From Salinibacterium sp. ZJ450 (GTDB lineage: Bacteria; Actinomycetota; Actinomycetes; Actinomycetales; Microbacteriaceae), in NCBI RefSeq assembly GCF_011751885.2, contig NZ_CP061771.1, positions 2,914,001 through 2,978,000 on the forward strand: a stretch of 64,000 nt of DNA, read 5' to 3'. Below are positions 8,315 to 17,050 of the stretch, piece after piece. Made by a program: the position numbers and the translations under genes. The notes beneath the pieces were generated by a model. It made no database searches and had not been told where the DNA came from. It was given only the letters and a program-made list of their open reading frames with translations. Each line of letters begins with the position of its first letter. Position 1 is the first letter of the stretch.

Positions 8315-8406
8315 GGAAATTCAGAAATCTGCGTCGGATGTCGCGACCTCTGCCGCGCGAACACGGGGTTGCGCGGCATCCCGTCGACGCAGATTCCTGA
8401 ATTTCC
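8315..8406. repeat. long nested inverted repeat between glyA and folD
   Basis: The arms 8315-8336 (GGAAATTCAGAAATCTGCGT..) and 8385-8406 match at 21 of 22 positions in inverted orientation. Inside them, GGATGTCGC (8336-8344) pairs with GCGGCATCC (about 8372-8380), and further inside GCCGCGC pairs with GCGCGGC. The whole region could fold as one long hairpin or cruciform. There is no T-run, so it is not a classical terminator. It may be a mobile palindromic element or an mRNA processing signal between glyA and folD. Confidence 0.75.
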
Positions 8407-8443
8407 GTGTGGAGTTGGAGCGGTGGTGGGTGCGCGCGGCTGC

Positions 8444-9721
8444 CTACAGGCCCGGGTAAAGCGGGAACGCGTCGGCCAGGGTCTTCACCTGGGCACGGAG
8501 GTTCGCGACATCCGGATTCGGCTTCAGCGCGCTGGCGATGATCTCGGCGACCTGGGCGAACTCCTCGTCGGCGAAGCCGCGGGTGGCGAGCGCCGGGGTG
8601 CCGATGCGCACGCCGGAGGTGACCATCGGCGGGCGCGGGTCGAACGGCACCGAGTTGCGGTTCACGGTGATGCCGACCGAGTGCAGCACGTCTTCGGCCT
8701 GCTTGCCGTCGATCGCGGAGTTGCGCAGGTCGGCGAGCACGAGGTGCACGTCGGTGCCTCCGGTGAGCACGTCGATGCCGGCCTCACGGGAGGAGTCGGT
8801 GGTGAGCGCCTCGGCGAGCAGCTGGGCGCCGCGGATGGTGCGCTCCTGGCGGTCCTTGAACTCTTCCTCGGCGGCGAGCTTGAATGCCACGGCCTTTGCC
8901 GCGATCACGTGCATCAGCGGGCCACCCTGCTGGCCAGGGAATACCGCGGAGTTCAGCTTCTTCGCGACATCCGCATCATTGCTGAGAATGAAGCCGGAGC
9001 GGGGTCCGCCGATGGTCTTGTGCACAGTGGAGGAGACCACGTCGGCGTAGGGCACCGGCGACGGGTGCAGGCCGGCGGCGACCAGTCCGGCGAAGTGCGC
9101 CATGTCCACCCAGAGCTTGGCGCCGACCTCGTCGGCGATGGCGCGGAACGCCTCGAAGTCGAGCTGGCGCGGGTACGCCGACCAGCCGGCGATAATCACC
9201 GACGGCTTGGCCTCGAGGGCCTTCTCGCGCACGGTGTCCATGTCGATGCGCATGGTCTCGGGGTTCACACCGTAGGCGTGCGCCTCGTACAGCTTGCCCG
9301 AGAAGTTGAGCCTCATCCCGTGGGTGAGGTGGCCGCCGTGGGAGAGTTCGAGGCCGAGGATGCGGTCGCCGGGGGTGGCGATGGCGTGCAGCACGGCAGC
9401 GTTGGCCTGCGCACCGGAGTGCGGCTGCACGTTGGCGAAGTTCGCGCCGAACAGGCTCTTCGCCCGCTCGATGGCGAGGTTTTCCGCGACATCCACGAAT
9501 TCGCAGCCGCCGTAGTAGCGGCGTCCCGGGTAGCCCTCCGCGTACTTGTTGGTGAGCACGGAACCCTGCGCCTCGAGCACGGCGACGGGAACGAAGTTCT
9601 CGCTGGCGATCATCTCGAGGGTGTCGCGCTGGCGGCCGAGCTCGTGCTCGAGAACCGCGGCGATTTCGGGGTCAACGGTCGCGAGCGAATCGTTGAAGGT
9701 GGAGGGAAGACGGTCGGACAC
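8444..9721 (-). CDS. glyA: serine hydroxymethyltransferase
   Basis: The 425-residue PLP enzyme converts serine and THF to glycine and 5,10-methylene-THF. It carries [18 protein letters not shown] near the N-terminus, [43 protein letters not shown], and the PLP-lysine block [17 protein letters not shown]. The last differs from the common TTTHKTLRGPRGG but keeps the Lys. The GTG at 9721 is chosen because AAGGAG ends six bases upstream; a TTG six bases further upstream would leave the ribosome-binding site without spacing. It is followed by folD. Confidence 0.96.
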   Translation of the reverse strand: MSDRLPSTFNDSLATVDPEIAAVLEHELGRQRDTLEMIASENFVPVAVLEAQGSVLTNKYAEGYPGRRYYGGCEFVDVAENLAIERAKSLFGANFANVQPHSGAQANAAVLHAIATPGDRILGLELSHGGHLTHGMRLNFSGKLYEAHAYGVNPETMRIDMDTVREKALEAKPSVIIAGWSAYPRQLDFEAFRAIADEVGAKLWVDMAHFAGLVAAGLHPSPVPYADVVSSTVHKTIGGPRSGFILSNDADVAKKLNSAVFPGQQGGPLMHVIAAKAVAFKLAAEEEFKDRQERTIRGAQLLAEALTTDSSREAGIDVLTGGTDVHLVLADLRNSAIDGKQAEDVLHSVGITVNRNSVPFDPRPPMVTSGVRIGTPALATRGFADEEFAQVAEIIASALKPNPDVANLRAQVKTLADAFPLYPGL

Positions 9722-10078
9722 TGGCAACTCCTTGGATCAGACACAGGGCACTACCAAACTACCGGGCAGGCTAGTCGAGTGCGGGCCCAGGCGCGCGGCC
9801 ACTGAAGTGTCTATCGCTCCCCGATGGTTGCCCATCTGAACGCCAGTCGCGACCGGGTCAGTTTAGCAGGAGGCCTCCGGCCCGACGTGTCGGACGGAGT
9901 TCGGCGGCTCGGGAGGACGTTATCCGCGAAAACGTCCTCCCGAGCCGCCGTTTGCCGTCCGAGCGGCGCTGCGCACGCGGGCTGGTGCGGCTGCTGCACC
10001 ACCCCTCAACACCCAGCGGGATTCCCCACCCGCCAGCGCCTTCACTGGACAGCGGATGCCGCGGACAACACTCTCCCC
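9722..10078. other. 357-bp intergenic region upstream of glyA and of the AbiEi/DUF559 gene
   Basis: No convincing gene lies here. It contains the leader of glyA (leftward), the palindromic element at 9890-9963, and a GC-rich stretch leading to the AACACT hexamer six bases before the ATG at 10079. I looked for a folate riboswitch before glyA and saw no match to the THF-I or THF-II consensus. Confidence 0.6.
9890..9963. repeat. palindromic repeat element, copy 1
   Basis: The left arm 9890-9921 (TCGGACGG, then CGGCGGCTCGGGAGGACGTT) pairs with the right arm 9931-9963 around the loop ATCCGCGAA. Only a 4-base internal bulge (AGTT against TTTG) breaks the pairing. A second, diverged copy lies at 10913-10990, on the other side of the AbiEi/DUF559 gene. 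Confidence 0.85.
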
Positions 10079-10912
10079 ATGGATCTCACAACCTGGCTCA
10101 ACACCCGGGGCGGAATCGCTCACGTGCACGAGGCGCTGCGGGCCGGTTTCACCCGGTACGACATCAAGAAAGCAGTCGATGGCAACGCGTTGCGACGCAT
10201 CCGGAGATACTGGCTGGCGACGCCGCACGCGCAGCCTGACCTCGCGGCGGCAGCGAAGATCGGCGGCCGAGTGGCGTGCCTGAGCGTTGCGAAGCGCCTT
10301 GATCTGTGGCATTTCGACGATGGCCGGTTGCACGTGGCTGTGTCGCCGAACGCTGCGCACGTGGCATCCGGCAGTCAGGTCGTGCATTGGAGCCGGGGGC
10401 CGATCGAGGTCAGCCCGTACCGGTTGATGGAGCCGCTCGAGAACGCGATGGTGCACCTCGCCGACTGCCAGCCCTTCGAGAATGCCCTCGTTGTGTGGGA
10501 GTCCGCGATTCGCAAGCAGCTGGTCGCTCCGGCGTACCTCGAACGACTGCCGCTGCGCACCGAAAGCGCTCGGCGAGTGCGGCTGGGGGCGTCGCTGCTC
10601 TTCGACTCGGGCATCGAGAGCATCCCGGTGGCGCGCCTGAGACTGCTCGGGCTCGCCGTGCGGCAGCAGGTTGTGATCGACGGCCACCCCGTTGACGGGC
10701 TGATCGGGGAACGCCTCGTCTACCAGATCGACGGCTACGAGTTTCATTCGGATGCCGCGACCCGTCGCCGCGACATTGCGGCGGATGGCCGGTTGACACT
10801 GATGGGCTACAGCGTGCTGCGGTTCGACTACAAGCAGATCCTGTTCGACTGGGACTACGTGGAGCGGACGATTCTCGGCGCCATCGCGCAGGGTCTGCAC
10901 CTCGCGGCCTGA
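10079..10912 (+). CDS. AbiEi-like N-terminal domain / DUF559 (PD-(D/E)XK-fold) protein
   Basis: The protein has 277 residues. The N-terminal 60 residues (WLNTRGGIAHVHEALRAGFTRYDIKKAV ... LRRIRRYWLA) form the winged-helix antitoxin-like domain annotated as type IV AbiEi. The C-terminus (HPVDGLIGERLVYQIDGYEFHSDAATR.. DGRLTLMGYSVLRFDYKQIL) is a DUF559/Vsr-like nuclease fold. The usual ExD of the fold reads QID here, so catalysis is doubtful. No AbiEii toxin partner is next to it. Such solitary genes are frequent in Microbacteriaceae and their role is unknown. The gene sits exactly between two copies of a palindromic element, the second beginning one base after the stop codon. Confidence 0.8.
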   Translation: MDLTTWLNTRGGIAHVHEALRAGFTRYDIKKAVDGNALRRIRRYWLATPHAQPDLAAAAKIGGRVACLSVAKRLDLWHFDDGRLHVAVSPNAAHVASGSQVVHWSRGPIEVSPYRLMEPLENAMVHLADCQPFENALVVWESAIRKQLVAPAYLERLPLRTESARRVRLGASLLFDSGIESIPVARLRLLGLAVRQQVVIDGHPVDGLIGERLVYQIDGYEFHSDAATRRRDIAADGRLTLMGYSVLRFDYKQILFDWDYVERTILGAIAQGLHLAA

Positions 10913-10990
10913 TCTCGGACGGAGTTCGGCGGCTCGGAAGGACGGTATCCGGGAAAATCATCCTACGGAGCCGCCGATCTCCGTCCGAGC
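10913..10990. repeat. palindromic repeat element, copy 2
   Basis: This is a diverged copy of the element at 9890-9963. Shared parts are CTCGGACGGAGTTCGGCGGC at the left, the GTATCC/TTATCC loop region, and GAGCCGCCG ... CCGTCCGAGC at the right. It starts right after the TGA of the preceding gene and could act as its 3' hairpin. The following 90 bases contain a direct repeat of GCGCCGGCACCCAGA (near 11017 and 11047). Confidence 0.8.
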
Positions 10991-11080
10991 GATGCGGAGC
11001 GGAACCCTGGCAGGCGCGCCGGCACCCAGAACGCCCGTTGCCCAGAGCGCCGGCACCCAGAGACCCCGCCCCACCCCGCC

Positions 11081-11917
11081 TCAGGCCTCCAGAAACGGCT
11101 CGTGCCGATAGCCTTCCCGGTCAAGGACCGCGACCGTGGACTCTGGCACCTCAAGGAACACACCCGGCAGATCGCTGAGAGGCTCCGATACGACGACCTG
11201 CGCGTGCTCGCCGAAGGCCGAAAGCCGCTCCGCGTCGGGGTACATCCCCCTGAGCGTCGGGATGTCGGCGGAGTGGAACAGGCTCCGCGACCTCCCCTGC
11301 GACGAGTAGCGGAATGCCCAGAGGGTCTCGCCGTCAGATACCGCGATGGTCCCCTGCATCGGGAACTGGTTGCCGGCTTTATTCCCCGCAGACTCGACCA
11401 TCCGGATCGCGTCTCGCATCGCCTTGATCGGGTCGTCGGCCAGTCCGAGCGTGAGCGCGAGGTGGAAGAGCACCTCCGAGTCGGTCGTGCCATGGATGTG
11501 GGCATACAGCGACGGGTCGACCGCGTAGGTCAGATCGCGCTTGATAAGGCCGAACTCCGAGATGTAGCCGTTGTGCATGAACAGCCAGTTCTCGTATCGG
11601 AACGGATGGCAGTTCGTCTGTTGGATCGGCGGACCGGCGGCAGCGCGCACGTGCGTGAAGAACAGCGGGCTCCGAACGGCATGACTGATCTCGCGCAGGT
11701 TCTGGTCGTTCCAAGCAGGCTCGATGCTGCGGAAGGTCGCGGGCATCGATCCCGGGCCCGCATCCTCGGGGTACCAGCCGAACCCGAAACCGTCCCCGTT
11801 GACGGTCTCCGCCCCGAGCGGGGAGTTCAACGACATCGCGACGACCGAATGCTGGGTGTCGAGGATGAGGATGGAGGGCCGCAGCGGCTCTCCGGTGTAA
11901 GCCAGCCAACGGCACAT
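11081..11917 (-). CDS. class II glutamine amidotransferase (YafJ/EgtC-like)
   Basis: The protein has 278 residues from the ATG at 11917, which puts the nucleophilic Cys at position 2 (MCRWLAY). GGGAGG lies just upstream, so the longer open frame is rejected. Typical Ntn-hydrolase GATase II motifs follow: NGDGFGFGWY, SPLFFTHVRAA, QQTNCHPFRYENWLFMHNGYI, GTTDSEVLF. The enzyme should cleave a gamma-glutamyl amide; it has no synthase domain. It resembles YafJ and the ergothioneine-pathway EgtC, but no egt genes are next to it, so the substrate is open. Confidence 0.9.
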   Translation of the reverse strand: MCRWLAYTGEPLRPSILILDTQHSVVAMSLNSPLGAETVNGDGFGFGWYPEDAGPGSMPATFRSIEPAWNDQNLREISHAVRSPLFFTHVRAAAGPPIQQTNCHPFRYENWLFMHNGYISEFGLIKRDLTYAVDPSLYAHIHGTTDSEVLFHLALTLGLADDPIKAMRDAIRMVESAGNKAGNQFPMQGTIAVSDGETLWAFRYSSQGRSRSLFHSADIPTLRGMYPDAERLSAFGEHAQVVVSEPLSDLPGVFLEVPESTVAVLDREGYRHEPFLEA

Positions 11918-12049
11918 CGTGCGCCTCCCGAACCTCGTCGCCACGGAGCGCCCGCGCCGAGCGGGCGCACTGAGGTCAGCGTAAGGCTCCGGACAGGGCG
12001 TTGCTACCCCCCTGCATCCGCCATCCGGCCCCTGCAGGGCTGACCGCTC

Positions 12050-13249
12050 CTACCCCGGCAGCCCCGCGCGCGACCGACGCCACCACACCGTGCCGCCGAG
12101 CACCGCGAGCGCCAGCAGCAGCGTGCCGATGTACAGCCAGGGCAGCTGGGCGACGCCCACCGAGTCGAACAGCACGGCGCCGAGCAGAGCGCCGCCGCCG
12201 ATCCCGAGGTTGAAGGCGGAGTTGTAGAACGCGGATGCCACGTCCCTGGCCCGCGCGGACGCCACCTGCAGCAGCCGGGTGTTCAGCAGCGACGGCAGTG
12301 CCCCGAAGGCGATGCCCCACACAGCGAACGCGGTGATCGCGATCGGCAGCGACTCGGTACTGACCGCAAGCACGGCCACGGCGATGCCCACCGACACCAG
12401 CAGCCCGATCACGGCACCCGTCGGGCGTCGGCCCAACACGGTGCCCACCAGCACGATGCCGATGGCGCCGCCGGCGCCGAACACTCCGAGCATGACGCCG
12501 ATCATCGACTCCGGCAGCGCCAGCACGTCGGTGATGAACGGGGCGATGTACGTGTAGAACGCGTAGTGCCCGGTCATGATGAGACCGGTCACCAGACACA
12601 CGATCACCACGGCGGGCAGGGTCGCGTCCCGGCGGAGCGGCACCCTCGTTGCGTGCGTCTCGGTCTCCCGCGCAACCGGCGGCAGGAACTTCAGCACCAG
12701 CACCGCGGCGAGCGCGGTCAGTACCGCCAGGGTCACCCAGGTGAGCCGCCAGCCCAGCCACTGGCCGAGCATGGTGCCGAGCGGCACCCCGAAGATGTAG
12801 GCCAGCGTCCCACCGGAGGCCGTGATCGCGACCGCCCGGCCCAACTGGTGGCGCGGCACGAGGTGTCCGGCATAGGCGGCGACGATGATCCAGAACATCG
12901 CGTGCGTGAGACCGCCGAACACCCGCGCGGCCACGAGCAGCTCATAGGTCGGCGCCACCGCCGAGAGCAGGTTGCTGGCGGCGAGGGCGATCAGCACCGT
13001 GACGAGCAGCCCGTGCCGCGGCAGCCGCCTGGTGAGTCCGGCCAGCGGGATCGAGCTGAGCACGACGGTGCCCGCGAAGACGCTGAGCAGCAGGCCGATC
13101 TGCGGTTCGCTGACCCCGAGCTCGCGGCTCATCGGCTGTAACAGCCCGGTCGGCAGCATCTCGTTGGTCACCGACATGAACACGGCGGCGGCGAGCACGA
13201 TCAGCCCGAACCAGGGAAAGGCGCGGGACTCGGACGGTTGGTCAGGCAT
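12050..13249 (-). CDS. MFS transporter, DHA1 (AraJ/YdhP-like) exporter
   Basis: The 399-residue protein has twelve hydrophobic segments and the DHA1 drug-efflux arrangement: TNEMLPTGLLQPMSRELGVSE in helix 1, GLTRRLPRHGLL as the motif-A loop, ARVFGGLTHAMFW in helix 4 and a motif-C-like ASGGTLAYIFGVPLG in helix 5. This branch includes AraJ and YdhP, proposed sugar or purine-analogue exporters. The substrate is unknown. It is monocistronic, with a GC-rich hairpin 3' of it (GCGCCCGC...GCGGGCGC, about 11949-11969). Confidence 0.9.
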   Translation of the reverse strand: MPDQPSESRAFPWFGLIVLAAAVFMSVTNEMLPTGLLQPMSRELGVSEPQIGLLLSVFAGTVVLSSIPLAGLTRRLPRHGLLVTVLIALAASNLLSAVAPTYELLVAARVFGGLTHAMFWIIVAAYAGHLVPRHQLGRAVAITASGGTLAYIFGVPLGTMLGQWLGWRLTWVTLAVLTALAAVLVLKFLPPVARETETHATRVPLRRDATLPAVVIVCLVTGLIMTGHYAFYTYIAPFITDVLALPESMIGVMLGVFGAGGAIGIVLVGTVLGRRPTGAVIGLLVSVGIAVAVLAVSTESLPIAITAFAVWGIAFGALPSLLNTRLLQVASARARDVASAFYNSAFNLGIGGGALLGAVLFDSVGVAQLPWLYIGTLLLALAVLGGTVWWRRSRAGLPG

Positions 13250-13290
13250 GCGGTTGCCTTCAGCGATCAGGATGGAGCGTCACGCCGCCC

Positions 13291-13322
13291 GACGGGATGC
13301 CGTCGTGGTGCGACATCCCGTC
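13291..13322 (-). terminator. hairpin between phoX and the MFS gene
   Basis: On the minus strand GACGGGATGTCG pairs with CGGCATCCCGTC around an eight-base loop (12-bp stem, one G-U). It lies 35 bases after the phoX stop and 42 bases before the MFS start. There is no T-run, so factor-independent termination is uncertain, but it is the only strong structure in the gap. Confidence 0.5.
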
Positions 13323-13356
13323 AAGGATACAGGGGTGGCGGGCCGAAGCCCGCGGA

Positions 13357-15414
13357 TCAGCCCTGCCAGACCTGCACGACCGACGGACGCGGGGCGGCCA
13401 CCAGGCCGTTGCCGTTCACCGCGGTGTAGTCGGGGAAGTAGGAGTGCTGGTTGGCGAAGCTGCCGTCCTCGCCCGGGTGCTGCACGGCCACGTAGACCAT
13501 GTTCTCGTCGTCGCGGATGATCGGGCCGCAGGTCTCCGCCTCACGCGGCACGGCGAGGAACTGGTCGACCCGGCCGCGGTTGGCGCCCTCGAGGCCGACC
13601 CGGAACAGGCCGTCGTTGTAGCCGATCGTGCCGGGCTGGCCGTCGGTGGAGATCCACAGGTTGCCGGCCTTGTCGAAGGCGACGTTGTCCGGGCAGGAGA
13701 TCGGCGACACCTGGTCGACCGGGAAGCCGGCGAAGTATGCCGAGCTGGAGACGGCGGGGTCGCCGCAGACCAGCAGGATGCTCCAACCGAAGCTCGTCGC
13801 GGTGGCGTCGTTCCGGGCCTCGGTGATCTCGATCACGTGGCCGTCGCGGTTGACCGTCTTCGGGTTGACCTCGTCGACGCCGGCCTTGCCGAGGGTGCCG
13901 CGCTGCGTGTTGTTGGTGCAGGCGACGTACACCTTGCCGCTGGTGGGGTGCGGCTCGACGTCTTCCGGGCGGTCCATCTTGGTGGCGCCGACGGCGTCGG
14001 CGGCGAGGCGGGTGTGCACGAGCACTTCCTCGACGGTGAAGCCGGGGACAGCGCTGGCCCCGTTGAGCGTGAGCGGGATCCACTGGCCGCCGCCGTCGAA
14101 GGCACCGTCGGTGGGCAGTGCGCCGTTGCCGGTGATCTCCGCGGCGGGCGAGTTGCCGCTGAATCGGGCAACGAACAGGTCACCGGTTTCGAGGATCGTC
14201 TTGTTGTGCGCGCGGGCCTTCTCGCTGTTGCCCTTGCGGAAGCTCTTGTGCGAGACGAACTTGTACAGGTAGTCGAAGCGTTCGTCGTCGCCCATGTACG
14301 CCACGACGCGGCCGTCGGGGGCGACGGTGACGTTGGCGCCCTCGTGCTTCATCCGACCCATGGCGGTGTGCTTGACCGGGGTCGAGGTGGGGTCGAGCGG
14401 GTCGATCTCCACGATGTAGCCGAACCGGTTCGGCTCGTTGACGTAGCCGGGGTTGGCCACCGCGTCAAAGCGCGGCTCGAGGGCCTCCCAGCCGTAGGTG
14501 GATGCCGAGGTCGACAGGCCGTAGCGCTTCTGGCCCGCCGTGGTGCCGGGCGAGCGGAAGTAGTTGTTGAAGTTCTCCTCGCCGGAGAGCACGGTGCCCC
14601 ACGGGGTGGTGCCGCCGGCGCAGTTGCCGAAGGTGCCGAGCGCGGTCAGACCGGTGGGGTCATCCTGCGTCTTCATCAGGTCGTGGCCCGCGGCCGGTCC
14701 GGTGAGACGGAACGGAGTGGACGCCGTGACGCGACGGTTGTAGTCGGAGGAACGCAGGTAAGTCCACGGCCGCCCCTTCTTCTCACGCTCCAGCTCGACG
14801 ATGGCCATGCCGTGCGCGGCCATCGTGATGCGCAGCTGCTGCAGCCGCTCGGCCTCGTTCGCGGCCGGCGGGAACATGATGCCGGGGTTGGTGTACTCGT
14901 GGTTGGTGATCAGCAGACCGTGGCGTCCGCCGCGGCCCTGCAGCTCGATGATGTCGAGGTAGTCGTTGTTGTAGCCGTACTGCAGCGCCTGCGCCTCAGG
15001 CGTCTGGTTGTTGATGTCGAACTCGGGGGCGCCGGGCAGGATCGGGTCGCCCCAGCGGATGATCGCACCCCACTGGTAGCCGGCGGGCACCACGAAGTCG
15101 TCGACGGAGGCGTCGATCGGCGGGATCGGAGCGAACTGCAGACCGCGCATGGCGGCCTGGGCGGCGGTTGCGCCGCCGAGTGGAGTCGCGGATGTCGCGA
15201 ACGTCAGAGCCAGCGCGCCGGCGCCCGCGCCGAGCAGCACCGACCGGCGGGACAGGGCAGCTCCGACAATGTCCTTGAAGTAGTCGTTATCGCTCTGGTT
15301 GCAGACACCCATCGCACAGGCGTTGCCGCACTTCAGCGCGCACGTCACCGCGCTGCGCTTGCCCTTGGTGTGGCCCGCCATGGGAAGAAGCATTCGAGTT
15401 TCGTGCTGCGGCAT
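13357..15414 (-). CDS. phoX: PhoX-family alkaline phosphatase, Tat-exported
   Basis: The 685-residue protein has a Tat signal (LSRRSVLLGAGAGALALTFA, about residues 54-73). It is preceded by the cysteine-rich cytoplasmic leader CALKCGNACAMGVCNQSDNDYF that is usual in actinobacterial PhoX. Family blocks include LLITNHEYTNPGIMF, GNCAGGTTPWGTVLSGEENF, HTAMGRMKHEGANV, YMGDDERFDYLYKF and DRPEDVEPHPTSGKVYVACTNN. The family releases phosphate from phosphoesters outside the cell using Ca/Fe cofactors. It is the last gene of a leftward group with a RskA-like anti-sigma and SigK-like sigma factor. I saw no clear Pho box. Confidence 0.9.
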   Translation of the reverse strand: MPQHETRMLLPMAGHTKGKRSAVTCALKCGNACAMGVCNQSDNDYFKDIVGAALSRRSVLLGAGAGALALTFATSATPLGGATAAQAAMRGLQFAPIPPIDASVDDFVVPAGYQWGAIIRWGDPILPGAPEFDINNQTPEAQALQYGYNNDYLDIIELQGRGGRHGLLITNHEYTNPGIMFPPAANEAERLQQLRITMAAHGMAIVELEREKKGRPWTYLRSSDYNRRVTASTPFRLTGPAAGHDLMKTQDDPTGLTALGTFGNCAGGTTPWGTVLSGEENFNNYFRSPGTTAGQKRYGLSTSASTYGWEALEPRFDAVANPGYVNEPNRFGYIVEIDPLDPTSTPVKHTAMGRMKHEGANVTVAPDGRVVAYMGDDERFDYLYKFVSHKSFRKGNSEKARAHNKTILETGDLFVARFSGNSPAAEITGNGALPTDGAFDGGGQWIPLTLNGASAVPGFTVEEVLVHTRLAADAVGATKMDRPEDVEPHPTSGKVYVACTNNTQRGTLGKAGVDEVNPKTVNRDGHVIEITEARNDATATSFGWSILLVCGDPAVSSSAYFAGFPVDQVSPISCPDNVAFDKAGNLWISTDGQPGTIGYNDGLFRVGLEGANRGRVDQFLAVPREAETCGPIIRDDENMVYVAVQHPGEDGSFANQHSYFPDYTAVNGNGLVAAPRPSVVQVWQG

Positions 15415-15570
15415 TGTTGTGGTCCCCTCCGACGCCTGATGTAGACAGAGTCAAGGCAACGGGATGCCGGTGGCCATCCGGTGGCGCCCGGGTGAACGCC
15501 CGGGAACCGGGACATGTCCCTCAGACGGGTGCCACCCTCCCGGGGCGCAAGTTCATACCCGGGGCGCAGC

Positions 15571-16323
15571 TCAGCTGGCGCGCAGCTCGCCGCGCACGAT
15601 GGAATCGCCGGAGTGCGCCGGGTCACCGTTGTCGGGTTCGGCGGAGACATCGACCAGCGGGTACTGGGTGAGGTCGATACCGGCGGGGATCACGAAACTG
15701 CCGGATGCGCCGTCGAGGAATCCGATGCTCACCAGCCCCGAGGCATCCGGTTTGATCAGCCATACCTCACGCAGCCCGGTCGTATCGGTGGGGGTCTCCA
15801 GATCGACAACGACGACGCGGCTGCCGTCGGGCCGTTCCTCCACCCGGGCGATGCCGGAGGCGTCCCAGCCGGGGAACGGGTCGAGTTGCGCCTCCGCCAC
15901 CACGGCCGCGGTGTCCTGCTGCCCGGACTGCCACCAGATTCCGACGCCCACTCCCCCGATCAGTCCGACGACGGCGGCCGCGGCGGCGATCGGCCACCAG
16001 GCGAACGCTCGGCGACCGGGGCGATCCGTGATCGGGGTGACCGGCGCGAGAGTGGAGGTTTTCGAAGCGAAGTCAGCCGCCCGCGGCACCGCGGCCACCT
16101 GCGGCGACAGGCCGAGGTCGGCGTGAATATTCGCCCAGACCGCGTCGGCCGGTTCGATCAGCTCAACGGTTCGTGCGGCGCGTCCGAGCACGGCGGTCTG
16201 CCGAAGTTCGGCGAGCGTCTCGGAGCAGGTCGGACACGCGGCCAGGTGCTCCCGCTCGTGGTCGGCGGGTTCGAGTTCTGCCATGGCGATCAGCGCAAGC
16301 GTGTCGTCGTCAAGATGCTCCAT
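15571..16323 (-). CDS. anti-sigma factor, RskA-like, zinc-finger type
   Basis: The 250-residue protein has an N-terminal anti-sigma domain with a zinc-binding motif ([16 protein letters not shown], residues about 22-37), one membrane helix (about residues 108-131, ending GVGVGIWW) and an extracellular RskA-like domain ([12 protein letters not shown].. [10 protein letters not shown].. [20 protein letters not shown]). It should hold the adjacent sigma factor at the membrane until regulated proteolysis. It overlaps the 3' end of the sigma gene by 14 bases, the usual arrangement for a cognate pair. Confidence 0.92.
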   Translation of the reverse strand: MEHLDDDTLALIAMAELEPADHEREHLAACPTCSETLAELRQTAVLGRAARTVELIEPADAVWANIHADLGLSPQVAAVPRAADFASKTSTLAPVTPITDRPGRRAFAWWPIAAAAAVVGLIGGVGVGIWWQSGQQDTAAVVAEAQLDPFPGWDASGIARVEERPDGSRVVVVDLETPTDTTGLREVWLIKPDASGLVSIGFLDGASGSFVIPAGIDLTQYPLVDVSAEPDNGDPAHSGDSIVRGELRAS

Positions 16324-16936
16324 CGTTCACCTCCAATCGGCTGCGCAACCGGAACAGGCTCCGGCGGATGTGGCTCTTCACGGTGCCGAGCGGCAGTCCG
16401 AGGGTATCGGCGATCTGAGCGTGGGTGAGGTCGTCGAAGAACGCCAGCTGCATCACTCGCTGGGGCACCGGCTCCAGCTGTTCCAGCTCGGCCGCGATCA
16501 TCACCCGGTCGGCGATCTGCACGGTGTCATCGTCCTGGGCGCTGGGCACCTCGACGGCGTACGCCTCGTCCAGCCGGCGCTGCCTGCTGCGGGCCTCATG
16601 CGTGTCGGCCACCGTGTGTCGGGTGATGCCGACGAGCCAGCCGGGCAGCCTGGACCGGGACGGGTCGAAGCCAGACCGGCCACGCCAGGCGGCGATGAAC
16701 ACCTTCTGGGTGACGTCCTCGGCGTCGGTCGCGTCGCCAAGCGAGCGCAGTGCCAGCGTATAGACGAGGGCCGACCACCGGGCGTAGGCCTCGGCGAGCG
16801 CGCGTTCATCCCCCGCGCGGAACGCCGCAACGAGACGGGCGTCGTCATCGTCGTCCGTGGGTCCGCTCGCGTCGCCGGATCGGGTCACGTCGCTGTGGTG
16901 CCTTTCGGCCTCGGCCATCACCGCTGTCGTTTCCAT
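16310..16936 (-). CDS. ECF sigma factor, SigK-like
   Basis: The 208-residue factor has region 2 at about residues 33-100 ([34 protein letters not shown].. [16 protein letters not shown]) and region 4 at about 145-200 ([41 protein letters not shown]). The first 30 residues are acidic ([10 protein letters not shown]). Coupling to a RskA-like anti-sigma points to the SigK group. In Mycobacterium SigK controls secreted antigens; here the neighbours are a secreted DUF4397 protein and PhoX, so a cell-envelope regulon is inferred. Confidence 0.93.
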   Translation of the reverse strand: METTAVMAEAERHHSDVTRSGDASGPTDDDDDARLVAAFRAGDERALAEAYARWSALVYTLALRSLGDATDAEDVTQKVFIAAWRGRSGFDPSRSRLPGWLVGITRHTVADTHEARSRQRRLDEAYAVEVPSAQDDDTVQIADRVMIAAELEQLEPVPQRVMQLAFFDDLTHAQIADTLGLPLGTVKSHIRRSLFRLRSRLEVNDGAS

Positions 16937-16988
16937 CAGACTACTGATTTCTTCCGTTTTCCGAACCGGGGTCGAGGCACGGCCAGGA

Positions 16989-17020
16989 CCGCAGCGGGGC
17001 GACGGTCCACCCCGCTGCGG
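16989..17020 (-). terminator. hairpin after the DUF4397 gene
   Basis: CCGCAGCGGGG (16989-16999) pairs with CCCCGCTGCGG (17010-17020), an 11-bp perfect stem with a ten-base loop, 31 bases beyond the DUF4397 stop. No T-run follows on the minus strand. It probably limits read-through into the sigma gene. Confidence 0.5.
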
Positions 17021-17050
17021 CCGGCCGAGGCATCGGCTGGTAACCGATGG

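Noticed and set aside
8000-9805. A 601-codon rightward open frame across glyA and folD
   Set aside because: It is antisense to two clear enzymes, and its translation is low-complexity Val/Gly/Arg/His sequence typical of shadows in GC-rich DNA.
9722-9889. Possible THF riboswitch upstream of glyA
   Set aside because: Neither the THF-I nor the THF-II conserved core could be found in the leader.
10079-10912. A complete type IV toxin-antitoxin (AbiEi/AbiEii) system
   Set aside because: Only the AbiEi-like N-terminal domain is present; no nucleotidyltransferase toxin gene lies next to it.
13297-15444. A 715-codon rightward open frame over phoX
   Set aside because: It is antisense to phoX, which has strong family motifs and a Tat signal; the antisense translation has no recognisable domain.
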